DNA of 25,823 nt. It comes from Rhodobacteraceae bacterium UBA6141 (GTDB lineage: Bacteria; Pseudomonadota; Alphaproteobacteria; Rhodobacterales; Rhodobacteraceae). The notes beneath the pieces were generated by a model. The model had not been told where the DNA came from, did not search any database, and saw nothing but the letters and a program-made list of their open reading frames with translations. The translations under genes and the position numbers were made by a program. The stretch covers positions 1 through 25,823 of the forward strand of contig DIVD01000074.1 in the NCBI GenBank assembly GCA_002423245.1, read 5' to 3'. This document shows, piece after piece, positions 1 to 8,549 of the stretch (within the stretch, counting starts at the first letter, position 1; each line of letters opens with the position of its first letter).

Positions 1-1
1 C

Positions 2-817
2 GCCCTTGACCGGGGCGACATCGTCGTAATCCCGGCCGACGGCCACGAGGATGTGGTCGCTGCCGACCATCACGTCATTGGTCGGGTCGAACTCCACCCA
101 GCCGAACTCCACCCCGCACCAGGCCCGCACCCAGGCATGCATCGCATCGGCGCCCGCCAGCCGCGGCCGGCCCTTGGGCGGGCGGGTGCGCAGGTAGCCG
201 CTGACATAGCCCGCAGGGATGCCGATGCCGCGCAGGCAGGCGATCATGACATGGCTGAAATCCTGGCACACGCCATGGCGCGCCGCGAACGCCTCGTCCG
301 GGTCGGTCTCGACCGTGGTGGCGCCGGCATCGAAGCGCAGGTCGCGGTGCAGCGCCCCGCCAAGCGCCTGCACCACGGCCAGCGCGGTCGCGCCCTCCGC
401 CAGATGCTCGCGCGCATAGGCGGTCATCGCGGGCGAGGGGTGCACGCGCTCGGAGGCGCCGAGGAAGTGATGCGGCGCCGCGGGGCCAAGATCGTCGTAG
501 TCGTAAAGCTCTTCCGCCAGCCGTTCCAGCGGCGGCGACAGGTCCAGCACCGGGGGCTGCGCGATACGCTCCACCCGCGCCTGGATGCGGAAGCTGGCGC
601 TGCGGGTGGCGTCGCGGAAGGCAAGTTCGGTCACCGGATTTCCGAAGAAATCCACCCGGTCGATGCGCTCTGCCGCAGCGGGCTGCGTGGTCAGCGCGCC
701 GGCGATCAGCCGCTGAACCCCGGGCAGCGACACCGGCATCAGGCGCAGCAGGGTGCGGCCAAGCACCGAGGGCTGGTTGTAGGCATAGTCGATGCTGGCG
801 GTGATGTCATAGAGCAT
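2..817 (-). CDS. transglutaminase-like protein (partial, 3' end off window)
   Basis: This is a papain-fold transglutaminase-like protein of the COG1305 type; such proteins act as peptidases or amide-bond-modifying enzymes. From the ATG at 817, 272 codons are open to the window edge and no stop is seen. An N-terminal beta region of about 100 residues is followed by the core with a Cys-His-Asp triad: C184 in HGVCQDFSH, H227 in AMHAWV and D244 in EFDPTND. That spacing is normal for the fold. It is the third gene of a minus-strand operon, 41 bp after the ATP-grasp/alpha-E gene, with AGGG about 9 bases before the start. The operon also opens with a transglutaminase, so two different members flank one ligase. 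The family and triad are seen directly; the substrate is unknown, and a role in processing a peptide made or modified by the neighbour is inference from context. Confidence 0.9.
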   Translation of the reverse strand, partial: MLYDITASIDYAYNQPSVLGRTLLRLMPVSLPGVQRLIAGALTTQPAAAERIDRVDFFGNPVTELAFRDATRSASFRIQARVERIAQPPVLDLSPPLERLAEELYDYDDLGPAAPHHFLGASERVHPSPAMTAYAREHLAEGATALAVVQALGGALHRDLRFDAGATTVETDPDEAFAARHGVCQDFSHVMIACLRGIGIPAGYVSGYLRTRPPKGRPRLAGADAMHAWVRAWCGVEFGWVEFDPTNDVMVGSDHILVAVGRDYDDVAPVKG

Positions 818-858
818 GGTGGCGGCCCTTGTCCCTTGCGGAGGCTCCGGGCCCCTTG

Positions 859-3261
859 CTAGCCGAAATAGGTCTCGGCGATCAGCCCCGAAAGTGCGCC
901 CGTCTCGCCGCGCAGCTTCAGCAGCCCCTCGGTCGTGAGTTCCTCGGGCGAGAGCACGGCAAGCGCGGTATGCATCTCCAGCACCCGGCGCGGCAGCGGC
1001 GGCATCGGCCCGGCGGCATCGCTGCCCGGCAGCATGGCGATCTGGTTCTTGATCTCGGTCAACTGGAAGAAGACCGAGCGCGGGTTGCGCTCGTCCAGCG
1101 CCAGCAGGTCGATCACCGTGGAGCGGTTGGTGGCCACGCTATAGCGGCGGCGATGGGTCATCAGGCTGTCGCCGACCTCCACCGCCAGGTCGAGCGCGCC
1201 TTCGGGGGCCCTCGCATCGGCAAAGGTCGCCAGCGTCCAGCACATCGAGTTGGCCCGTTCCAGCGCGCGGCCCAGCCTCAGGAAGCGCCAGCCGGTGAAG
1301 CGGTACATGTTTTCATGCACCAGCCCCGAAAAGCCGGCGATCTGGCGCAGCAACTGGCCAAGCGCGCGGGCGGTGTCGTCGCCGGCGCTGGCCGGGCCCG
1401 GCATCGCCTTGGCCGAAGCGGCCAGATCGGCCAGCGCCATCCAGCCATCGGTGGAAAAGCGGTCGCGCACCTTGCCGGCGCAGATGCGGGCATCCTCCAC
1501 CCGTTCGGCCAGCGTCTCGGCGAAGGGCTGCGCCGGGTCGAACCCCTGCAGGCCGAGATACCGCCCGAGGCTCTTCAGCAAGGGCCGGTCCATGGTGCCG
1601 CTTTCCGCCAGCCGCAGGTGCCAGGCGCGCAGCAGCCGCACCGCGGTTTCCACCCGCTCGACATAGCGGCCAAGCCAGTAGAGGTTGTCGGCGGCCCGGC
1701 TGGGCAGCACGCCCAGATCGGAGCGCCGGAAGGTGGCGGGCACGGTGACGTTGGTATCGGGGGCCACCGGCTGGTCCGACACGATCCACACATCGGCGAC
1801 GGACCCGCCGCGCTGCATGGCGATGGCGCTGGCGTCGCGGGTGCGCCCGATCCGGGCATAGCCGCCGGGCATCACCTGCCAGCCGCCCGGGGTGCGCACG
1901 ACGAAGGCGCGCAGGCTCATCGGCAGCGGGCGCAGGCGGCCCTCCACATAGGCGGGCGTGGTGGACAGCGTCACCGCCTCCTGCCCGACCAGCCCCGGCC
2001 CCTCGGCGGCGATCCAGTCGCCCACCGCCTCATGCGCGCCGGGGCGGAAGGCGCTGCCCTGCACGGTACAGCCGTCGCTTTCGAAGGGCAGCCGGTTCGA
2101 CAGGGCGGGGCCGATCAGCATCCGCTCGGCATTGGCCAGCACATAGGCCCGCTCCGCCGCCTGCCCGCACCACCAGGTCGCGATGTTCGGCAGCTTCAGC
2201 CGCTCGCCCGTCAGCAGCTCGCAGATCCGCGGCAGGAAGGCGAGGAAGGCGCGGGTCTCGAGGATGCCCGAGCCGAGCGCGTTGACCATCGCCACCCGCC
2301 CCGCCCGCAGCGCGCCGACCATGCCGGGCGTGCCGATGCGCGAGGCGCCGTCAAGCTCCAGCGGGTCGGCAAAGCGCGCGTCGAGCCGCCGCCACAGCAC
2401 GTCGATCGGCCGCAGCCCGGCGACGGTGCGCACCATCACCGCGCCGTCCTGCACCACCAGATCCTCGCCCTCCAGCAGCATGAAGCCAAGGTAGCGGGCG
2501 ATATAGGTATGCTCGAAATAGGTGTCGTTCATCGGGCCGGGGCTGAGGATGCCGACGCGGGTGCCGTCATCTTGCCGCAGCCCGTTCATCGCATCGCGGA
2601 AGGCGCGGAAGAAGGCGGCAAGCCGGTGGACATTGGCATTGGCGAAGAAGTCGGCAAAGACCCGGCTGGTGGCGACGCGGGTTTCCAGCGCGAAACCCGA
2701 GCCGGAGGGGGCCTGCGTCCGGTCGCCCAGCACGAACCAGGAGCCGTCGGGGCTGCGGCCGATCTCGAAGGCGAGGAAGTGCAGGAAATGCCCGCCCTTC
2801 GGCACCACGCCGACCATCGGGCGCAGCCATTCGCGGTTCTGCGCGACCAGTTGCGCGGGCAGATGCCCGCCCGCGACCAGGGTGCAGGGGCCGTAGAGGT
2901 CGGCGACGACCTTCTCGAGCAGTTCGGCGCGCTGGATCAGGCCGGCCGAGATCCCCTCCCACTCGGATTCGTGCACGATGACCGGCACATGGCTCAGCGG
3001 CCAGGCCCGCTCGGCAGAGCCGGTTTCGGCGTAGAGCCGGTAGAACACGCCCGCGTCGCGCAGATACTGGTCCCCGCGCGCGAACCGCGCCGCCACCGCG
3101 TCGCGGGACAGCCGGCCCAGATGCTGCACGAACGGCGCCCAGACCGGGCGCATCTTGCCTGAGGCATCGACAAGCTCGTCCGCCACCCCGTCATAGCGGG
3201 TGTAGCCGCGCAGCAGCGCGGTCATCGGGTCGGCGGGCGGGGTTGCCATGCGGCCTGCCAT
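859..3261 (-). CDS. circularly permuted ATP-grasp / alpha-E domain fusion protein
   Basis: An 800-residue protein joins two families that are often separate genes. Residues about 30-500 are a circularly permuted ATP-grasp ligase (COG2308 type), with the motif ILSPGPMNDTYFEH and a later GSGILETRAF stretch. Residues about 516-800 are an alpha-helical alpha-E domain (DUF403, COG2307), beginning SRAADNLYWLGRYVER. ATP-grasp enzymes activate carboxylates as acyl-phosphates and form amide bonds, so a peptide or amide ligase role is likely; the function of alpha-E is not established. The start used is the ATG at 3261, 4 bp after the stop of the upstream transglutaminase gene; ATGs at 3249 and 3225 are alternatives. 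Tight spacing implies translational coupling. The fusion fixes a 1:1 ratio of the two domains. Family assignment is firm, the substrate unknown. Confidence 0.93.
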   Translation of the reverse strand: MAGRMATPPADPMTALLRGYTRYDGVADELVDASGKMRPVWAPFVQHLGRLSRDAVAARFARGDQYLRDAGVFYRLYAETGSAERAWPLSHVPVIVHESEWEGISAGLIQRAELLEKVVADLYGPCTLVAGGHLPAQLVAQNREWLRPMVGVVPKGGHFLHFLAFEIGRSPDGSWFVLGDRTQAPSGSGFALETRVATSRVFADFFANANVHRLAAFFRAFRDAMNGLRQDDGTRVGILSPGPMNDTYFEHTYIARYLGFMLLEGEDLVVQDGAVMVRTVAGLRPIDVLWRRLDARFADPLELDGASRIGTPGMVGALRAGRVAMVNALGSGILETRAFLAFLPRICELLTGERLKLPNIATWWCGQAAERAYVLANAERMLIGPALSNRLPFESDGCTVQGSAFRPGAHEAVGDWIAAEGPGLVGQEAVTLSTTPAYVEGRLRPLPMSLRAFVVRTPGGWQVMPGGYARIGRTRDASAIAMQRGGSVADVWIVSDQPVAPDTNVTVPATFRRSDLGVLPSRAADNLYWLGRYVERVETAVRLLRAWHLRLAESGTMDRPLLKSLGRYLGLQGFDPAQPFAETLAERVEDARICAGKVRDRFSTDGWMALADLAASAKAMPGPASAGDDTARALGQLLRQIAGFSGLVHENMYRFTGWRFLRLGRALERANSMCWTLATFADARAPEGALDLAVEVGDSLMTHRRRYSVATNRSTVIDLLALDERNPRSVFFQLTEIKNQIAMLPGSDAAGPMPPLPRRVLEMHTALAVLSPEELTTEGLLKLRGETGALSGLIAETYFG

Positions 3262-3265
3262 GCGA

Positions 3266-6200
3266 TCAAAGCCCGGCCGGCCGGCGCAGATCCAGCGTCA
3301 TCGGGAATTCGGGATGCGGCACCTCCCCGGCGGGCCAGTAGCCCGAGGGCGTGTGCCCGCTCGGCTCGAAGCGGGCAAGGCGCCGCGCCTCGGCCTCGTT
3401 GCCGTTGACGGGGAAGGTGTCGTAGCTGCGCCCGCCCGGATGCGCGACGTGATAGACGCAGCCGCCAAGCGCATGGCCCGACCAGGTGTCGAACACATCG
3501 AAGGTCAGCGGCGCATGGACCGGCACCATCGGATGCAGCGCCGCCGCCGGTTGCCAGGCCTTGAAGCGCACCCCCGCGACCGACACGCCCGCCGTATCGG
3601 TGGCGCGCAGCGGCAGCTTGCGGCGGTTGCAGGTCACGGTATAGCGCCCCGGATCCGCCGCCGTCAGCTTCACCTGCATCCGTTCCACCGAACTGTCGGT
3701 ATAGCGCACCGTTCCCCCGATGGCGCCGGTCTCGCCCAGCACGTGCCAGGGCTCCAGCGCCTGCCGCAATTCCAGATGGGTGCCCTCGTATTCCGCCTCG
3801 CCGCAGAACGGGAAGCGGAATTCGGCCTGCGCCTTGAACCATGCCGGGTCAAGATCGAAGCCGTGGCGCCGCAGATCGGCCAGCACGTCGAGGAAATCGA
3901 CCCACAGGTAATGCGGCAGCATGAAGCGGTCGGCCAGTTGCGTGCCCCAGCGCGTCAGCGAGCCGCCCGCCGGCGCCTCCCAGAACCGGGCGATCAGGGC
4001 GCGGATCAGCAGTTGCTGCGCAAGGCTCATGCGGGCATTGGGCGGCATCTCGAAGCCGCGGAACTCCACCAGCCCCAGCCGGCCGGTGGGCCCGTCGGGG
4101 GAATAGAGCTTGTCGATGCAGATCTCGGCGCGGTGGGTGTTGCCGGTCACATCGGTGAGGATGTTGCGCAGCAGCCGGTCGGTCAGCCAGGGAAAGGGCA
4201 CCTGCCCCTGCCAGGGCGCGGGGATCTGCGCCAGCGCGATTTCCAGCTCGTAAAGCGCATCGTGCCGCGCCTCGTCGATCCGCGGGGCCTGGCTGGTCGG
4301 GCCGATGAACAGGCCCGAGAACAGGTAGCTGAGCGAGGGATGCCGGTTCCAGTGCAGCAGCAGCGATTTCAGCAGGTCCGGCCGGCGCAGGAACGGGCTG
4401 TCGTTCGGCGTGTTGCCGCCGACGACGACATGGTTGCCGCCGCCGGTGCCGGTATGCTTGCCGTCGATCATGAACTTGTCGGCGCCCAGCCGGCATTGCC
4501 GCGCCTCCTCATAGATCGCCTCGGTGGTGGCGACGCATTCGTCCCAGCTGTGGGCGGGGTGGATGTTCACCTCGAGCACACCCGGATCGGGGGCGACGCG
4601 GATCACGTTCAGGCGCGGATCGTGCGGCGGGGCGTAGCCCTCGATATGCACCTTGAGGCCCAGCCGCTTCGCCGCCGCCTCTGCCGCGCGCAGAAGGTCG
4701 AGGTAATCCTCGACCGACACCACCGGCGGCATGAACACGCACAGCCGCCCGTCGCGGGGTTCCACCGACAGCGCGGTGCGGATGAAGCCGTCCACCTCCA
4801 TCACCGGGCTGCCCTGCGCCACCTGCGCGGCCTGCGGGCTGCTGGCAACGAAGCTGGACATGGGCTGGGTGCGGCGGACGGGATCTGGGGGGGTGACGGG
4901 CGGCAGCGGCGGGCGCTCCACCGTCGGGTCCATCGGGTTGATGTAGGGATATTGCGAGGCGGGAATCCACGGAAGCGATTCCAGCGGCAGGCGGTAGCCG
5001 ACAGGGCTGTCGCCCGGCACCAGGAACATGTAGCCGCGGCGCAACCGCCACTTCTCGGTGCGCCAGCGGCGGCCCGAGGCGCGGCCCTGCCAGCTCTGGA
5101 TCGGCAGGATGAAGCCCGCGGGCTCGGTCAGCCCGCGATCGAACACCGCGGCGATGCGGTGCCGCTCCTCGGGGTCCTTCAGCTTGCTGTTGGCGGGGGT
5201 GACGTTGGGCGGCAGGTTCGCCTCCTTCACCAGCCATTGGGCGGGGTCTTCATAGGCGGGCAGGATGCACTCCTCCTCCACCTCCAGCTCTGCCGCGATC
5301 TCGCGCAGCAGTTCCTGCGCCTGCAGCGCGCTCGCGCCTTCCTGCGCGCCCTCGTCCGCGATCAGCCCGGCATCGGACCAGACCGGCTGCCCGTCGGCCC
5401 GCCAGTAGAGCGAGAAGGTCCAGCGCGGCAGGCTTTCGCCCGGATACCATTTGCCCTGCCCGTAATGCAGGAAGCCCGAGGGCGCGAAACGCTCGCGCAG
5501 GCGCCGGATCAGCCGGTCCGCCAGGATGCGCTTGGTCGGTCCGACGGCGGCGGTGTTCCACTCGGCCGATTCGAAATCGTCGATCGACACGAAGGTCGGC
5601 TCGCCGCCCATCGTCAGGCGCACATCGCCCGCCACCAGCCGTTCATCGACCTTGCGCCCAAGGGCGTTCAGCGCCTCCCAGCTTTCCTCGGAGAAGGGCT
5701 TGGTGATGCGCGGATGCTCGGCAACCCGGCTCACCTTCATGTCGAAGCCGAACTCCACCTCGGCGAAGCTGGCGAGGCCGGAGATCGGCGCGGCATTGCG
5801 GTAATGCGGGGTCGCGGCCAGCGGGATGTGGCTTTCCCCGGTCAACAGGCCCGAGGTCGGGTCCAGCCCGATCCAGCCCGCGCCCGGCAGGTAGCATTCG
5901 ACCCAGGCGTGCAGGTCGGTGAAATCCACCTCGGTGCCCGAAGGCCCGTCCAGCGACTTGAGGTCGGGCTTCAGCTGGATCAGGTAGCCCGAGACGAAGC
6001 GGGCGGCGAGCCCCAGATGCCGCAGCGCATGGACCAGCAGCCAGCTTGAATCCCGGCAGGAGGCGAGCTTCCTGTCCAGCGTCTCCTCGGGCGTCTGCAC
6101 CCCCGGCTCCATGCGGATCACATAGCCGATCTCGCGCGCGACCTTCGCATTCAGCCCGACGATGAAATCCACCGTGCGGACGCGCTCACGCGGCACGGTA

Positions 6201-6595
6201 TCGAGGAAGGCCTGCAGCAGCGGACCGGCGGGATCGGCGCTGCGGTAGATCGACAGATCCTCGCGCAGATCCTCGGGGTAGTCGAAGGGCCAGGTCTCTG
6301 CCGCTTCCTCGACGAAGAAGTCGAAGGGGTTGTAGACCGACATGTCGGCGACCAGATCGACCTCGATCTTGAACTCGGTCACCGGCTCGGGAAAGACGAA
6401 GCGCGACAGCCAGTTGCCGTAGGGGTCCTGCTGGTGGTTCACGAAATGCGGCTGCGGGCCGACGCGCAGCGAATGCGAGATCACCCGCGTGCGGCTGTGC
6501 GGCGCCGGGCGCAGGCGGATCACCTGCGGGCCGAGGATGACCGGGCGATCATATTTGTAATGGGTCAGGTGATAGATGCTTGCCTTGATCGACAT
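3266..6595 (-). CDS. large transglutaminase / DUF2126 protein
   Basis: A protein of 1109 residues with an N-terminal transglutaminase-type region (beta domain 1-85, core about 145-260) fused to a long C-terminal DUF2126 region (about 300-1109). The core keeps the triad: C180 in ASCRDSSW, H229 in DLHAWVE and D245 in GLDPTSG. No signal peptide or membrane segment is apparent, so it is probably cytoplasmic. I chose the ATG at 6595 because the family signature begins immediately (MSIKASIYHLTHYKYDRPV). The frame stays open for 67 more codons, but that extension is Ala/Gly/Arg-rich and unlike the family. A weak GGGA lies 6-9 bases upstream. It is the first gene of a three-gene minus-strand operon with the ATP-grasp/alpha-E fusion and a shorter transglutaminase. 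Gene family is clear; the reaction is not known to me. Confidence 0.93.
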   Translation of the reverse strand: MSIKASIYHLTHYKYDRPVILGPQVIRLRPAPHSRTRVISHSLRVGPQPHFVNHQQDPYGNWLSRFVFPEPVTEFKIEVDLVADMSVYNPFDFFVEEAAETWPFDYPEDLREDLSIYRSADPAGPLLQAFLDTVPRERVRTVDFIVGLNAKVAREIGYVIRMEPGVQTPEETLDRKLASCRDSSWLLVHALRHLGLAARFVSGYLIQLKPDLKSLDGPSGTEVDFTDLHAWVECYLPGAGWIGLDPTSGLLTGESHIPLAATPHYRNAAPISGLASFAEVEFGFDMKVSRVAEHPRITKPFSEESWEALNALGRKVDERLVAGDVRLTMGGEPTFVSIDDFESAEWNTAAVGPTKRILADRLIRRLRERFAPSGFLHYGQGKWYPGESLPRWTFSLYWRADGQPVWSDAGLIADEGAQEGASALQAQELLREIAAELEVEEECILPAYEDPAQWLVKEANLPPNVTPANSKLKDPEERHRIAAVFDRGLTEPAGFILPIQSWQGRASGRRWRTEKWRLRRGYMFLVPGDSPVGYRLPLESLPWIPASQYPYINPMDPTVERPPLPPVTPPDPVRRTQPMSSFVASSPQAAQVAQGSPVMEVDGFIRTALSVEPRDGRLCVFMPPVVSVEDYLDLLRAAEAAAKRLGLKVHIEGYAPPHDPRLNVIRVAPDPGVLEVNIHPAHSWDECVATTEAIYEEARQCRLGADKFMIDGKHTGTGGGNHVVVGGNTPNDSPFLRRPDLLKSLLLHWNRHPSLSYLFSGLFIGPTSQAPRIDEARHDALYELEIALAQIPAPWQGQVPFPWLTDRLLRNILTDVTGNTHRAEICIDKLYSPDGPTGRLGLVEFRGFEMPPNARMSLAQQLLIRALIARFWEAPAGGSLTRWGTQLADRFMLPHYLWVDFLDVLADLRRHGFDLDPAWFKAQAEFRFPFCGEAEYEGTHLELRQALEPWHVLGETGAIGGTVRYTDSSVERMQVKLTAADPGRYTVTCNRRKLPLRATDTAGVSVAGVRFKAWQPAAALHPMVPVHAPLTFDVFDTWSGHALGGCVYHVAHPGGRSYDTFPVNGNEAEARRLARFEPSGHTPSGYWPAGEVPHPEFPMTLDLRRPAGL

Positions 6596-6902
6596 GAGAT
6601 CCCGCGACGCTGTTTCCGAAGGCCAGCGTTGCACGGAAGGCGGGCGGGCTGCCAGCGCCTTTGTCGCCCGTCCTCGCCCTGCCCCCCGGAGGGCACGGCC
6701 GCTGCCCGCGTCCTGCGGCCCGGCGGCGGCAGAACGCCCGGAAAACGGGCAAACGTGAAGTCGCGCCGGGACGTTCGCCCAAAAACGTGCGCCCAAAAAA
6801 TGTCCCGCGGCGCAAGCCGCACCGCGGGACTGGCCGGCGCGGTTGGCGACCTGGTCGGGGAGGCGCGACCGGGCCGCCGCCTCCCGCCTGGCCGCGTCCC
6901 GC
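6596..6902. other. intergenic region upstream of the transglutaminase operon
   Basis: About 300 bp without a convincing gene; open frames here are arginine- and glycine-rich shadows. It should hold the promoter of the minus-strand transglutaminase operon, but I see no clear -35/-10 pair. The one solid element is the terminator at 6795-6830, belonging to the exported-protein gene to its right. A short inverted pair (ACGCTG/CAGCGT) lies 13-30 bases before the operon's start codon and could form a small hairpin in the leader. Confidence 0.6.
6795..6830 (-). terminator. rho-independent terminator of the exported-protein operon
   Basis: A perfect 9-bp stem (GTCCCGCGG at 6802-6810 with CCGCGGGAC at 6822-6830) and an 11-nt loop is followed, on the minus strand, by one A and six T residues (6795-6800). 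It lies about 70 bases past the stop of the 134-aa exported-protein gene and would end transcripts of that gene. Confidence 0.8.
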
Positions 6903-7307
6903 TTACGGGTTCACGGTGATCCAGCGCTGGCGCACGGCGCTGTTGCCGCGCGGTCCCACGCGGGTGATCGTCTTCGCGGCCGTCCCGTCGCCTGCGCTGC
7001 GGTCCACCGACCGGCTGGCCGAGTTTTCCGGCCCCGATACCGTCGAGGATTTGCTGCAACTGGCGCTGCCCTCGCCGCCGCTGCAATCGGCGGTGGTGGA
7101 CCGGGTATAGGTGTTGCCGCTGTTCGTGGTGACCGTCGCCTCGCGCGAGCGGCCGGTTTCGGGGTCATGGCTGGCACTGCCCTCGACGGTCACGCCGCGG
7201 CCGTTCGGGCCCTCGGCGCTGCGGCCATAGGTGATGTCGGCGAGGGCCGGGGCGGCGCCGGCGGCGAGGATCGCGGCAACGGCGCAAAGAGAGGTGCGGA
7301 AGGTCAT
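6903..7307 (-). CDS. small exported Ser/Thr-rich protein of unknown function
   Basis: A 134-residue protein with a clear signal peptide (MTFRTSLCAVAAILAAGAAP, predicted cleavage after ALA at about residue 23). The mature part is rich in Ser, Thr, Gly and charged residues in alternating pattern, suggesting an extended beta structure, and has two cysteines (C75, C84) that could form a disulphide in the periplasm. I do not recognise the family. The start at 7307 is supported by AGGAGA about 8 bases upstream. The frame continues upstream into the EF-hand and regulator region, but that is an antisense/off-frame extension. It follows the EF-hand gene by 32 bp on the same strand and has a strong terminator downstream, so the two form a short operon of exported proteins divergent from a two-component system. 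Confidence 0.8.
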   Translation of the reverse strand: MTFRTSLCAVAAILAAGAAPALADITYGRSAEGPNGRGVTVEGSASHDPETGRSREATVTTNSGNTYTRSTTADCSGGEGSASCSKSSTVSGPENSASRSVDRSAGDGTAAKTITRVGPRGNSAVRQRWITVNP

Positions 7308-7339
7308 CGGAAGTCTCCTGTATTGTGGGGGTGGAAGGG

Positions 7340-7669
7340 TCAGCGCGCCATGCCGAACAGCCCGCGGGCGGCATCGGCCTTGGCGCGTATCTCGGAGCGG
7401 CTCAGTGCGCCGTCGCCATTGGCGTCGATCGCGGCGAAGGCCTGCATCGCGGGGGTATTGAACTCCTCGCGCGTCAGGGCACCATTGCCGTTGGCGTCGA
7501 GCCGCTTGAAGCGCGCCGCGTTCACCGCCTCGACCTCGGAGGCCGAGATCAGGCCATCGCCATTGGTGTCGATCTTCGCCATGCCGCGGCCCGCGCCGAA
7601 GCCCTGGGCCTGAGCGGAGCCGGCGGCGGCCAGCGCCAGCAGCGCAAGGGGCAGAAGGGTGCGTCTCAT
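7340..7669 (-). CDS. exported EF-hand calcium-binding protein
   Basis: A 109-residue protein with a signal peptide (MRRTLLPLALLALAAAGSAQAQ) and three canonical 12-residue EF-hand loops: DTNGDGLISASE, DANGNGALTREE and DANGDGALSRSE. Each keeps acidic or Asn ligands at loop positions 1, 3, 5 and a Glu at 12, so calcium binding in the periplasm or outside is expected. I chose the ATG at 7669 because GGAG lies about 8 bases upstream and the signal peptide starts there. An earlier in-frame ATG at 7747 would add residues that include a duplicated KQTTM unit and is less likely. It is the first gene of a two-gene exported operon and is divergent from the OmpR-type regulator at 7833. Regulation by that system is inferred from position only. 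Confidence 0.9.
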   Translation of the reverse strand: MRRTLLPLALLALAAAGSAQAQGFGAGRGMAKIDTNGDGLISASEVEAVNAARFKRLDANGNGALTREEFNTPAMQAFAAIDANGDGALSRSEIRAKADAARGLFGMAR

Positions 7670-7679
7670 GATCGTCTCC

Positions 7680-7709
7680 ATCGTTGTCTGCTTCATCGTT
7701 GTCTGCTTC
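7680..7709. repeat. 15-bp perfect tandem duplication in EF-hand leader
   Basis: ATCGTTGTCTGCTTC occurs twice in direct succession (7680-7694, 7695-7709), ending 11 bases upstream of the EF-hand start codon on the minus strand. It lies in the 5' leader, just outside the ribosome binding site. Confidence 0.9.
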
Positions 7710-7764
7710 GATGGGCCATAGATGGGCCCGCCGCGTAACCCGTTCATGAGCCGCGTGAAAAGCC

Positions 7765-7780
7765 TTGTGACGTTTTGTAA
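7765..7780. promoter_or_regulatory. candidate response-regulator direct repeat in divergent promoter
   Basis: TTGTGA (7765-7770) and TTGTAA (7775-7780) form a direct repeat with a 10-bp period in the 163-bp gap between the EF-hand gene and the OmpR-type regulator. OmpR/PhoB-family regulators typically bind tandem half-sites spaced 10-11 bp apart, one helical turn. Position and period fit a shared autoregulatory site; binding itself is inference. Confidence 0.4.
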
Positions 7781-7832
7781 GCGCGCCTTTTGCCCGCTTC
7801 TGGCGCGGCGCGGCGGCTGCTAGGCTGCCGCC

Positions 7833-8549
7833 ATGACCGACCGCCAGCACATCGCCATCGTCGAGGACGACCCCGAGCTTCGCGCGCTCACCGCCGCGAT
7901 GCTGGAGGAGGAGGGCTATGCCGTCACCGAACTGGACGGCGCCCGCGCGCTGGATGCCTTCCTGCTGCGCGAGTCGCCGGACCTTCTGCTGCTGGACCTG
8001 ATGCTGCCGGGCGAGGACGGGCTGTCGATCTGCCGCCGGCTTGCGCCGCAGGGGCGGATGCGGATCGTGATGCTGACGGCGCGGGGCAGCGACATCGACC
8101 GCATCATCGGGCTGGAGCTGGGGGCGGACGACTACCTGCCCAAGCCGTTCAACCCGCGCGAGCTGCTGGCCCGCATCCGCGCGGTGCTGCGCCGCCCCGC
8201 GACCCCCGCCGACGCCGCGCGCGAGGTCGCCGACTTCCTCGACTGGCGGCTGGATCTGACGGCTCGGGCGCTGATCGACCGCGAGACGGGGGAGGATGCC
8301 GGCCTCTCCTCGGGCGAGTTCGAGCTTCTGGCGCATTTCGTCGCCAATCCGGGCCGGGTGCTGAGCCGCGATCAGCTGCTGGACGCGACACGCGGGCGCG
8401 CGGGCGGGCCCTTCGACCGGGCGATCGACGTTCAGGTGTCGAAACTGCGGCGCAAGCTGGGGGATGACGCGGCCCTGCCGCAGATCCTCAAGACGGTGCG
8501 CGGCGGCGGCTACATGTTCGCGCCGCCGGTGCGGCGGGGCCGGGCATGA
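7833..8549 (+). CDS. OmpR/PhoB-family response regulator
   Basis: A 238-residue two-domain regulator. The receiver domain (about 6-118) has the acidic pair E11/D12-D13, phospho-acceptor D55 in LLLLDLMLPGEDG, T82 and K104 in the LPKPF motif. A C-terminal winged-helix DNA-binding domain (about 135-232) includes LSSGEFELLAHF, the VSKLRRKLG recognition region and the TVRGGGYMF hairpin. It is a cytoplasmic transcription factor phosphorylated by a partner kinase. That partner is almost certainly the next gene, whose ATG overlaps this stop (ATGA). Divergent transcription from two small exported proteins suggests they are targets. The inducing signal cannot be read from sequence. Confidence 0.95.
   Translation: MTDRQHIAIVEDDPELRALTAAMLEEEGYAVTELDGARALDAFLLRESPDLLLLDLMLPGEDGLSICRRLAPQGRMRIVMLTARGSDIDRIIGLELGADDYLPKPFNPRELLARIRAVLRRPATPADAAREVADFLDWRLDLTARALIDRETGEDAGLSSGEFELLAHFVANPGRVLSRDQLLDATRGRAGGPFDRAIDVQVSKLRRKLGDDAALPQILKTVRGGGYMFAPPVRRGRA

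Noticed and set aside
829..6049. Very long plus-strand open frames (777 and 933 codons) opposite the ATP-grasp and transglutaminase genes
   Set aside because: They are antisense to genes with intact catalytic motifs and are made of His/Gln/Arg/Gly/Ala-rich sequence, as expected from GC-rich codon bias on the other strand.
6903..8336. A single 477-codon minus-strand frame covering the exported protein and the EF-hand/regulator region
   Set aside because: Only its last 134 codons, starting at 7307 with a signal peptide and ribosome site, are convincing. The rest is off-frame to the EF-hand gene and antisense to the response regulator.
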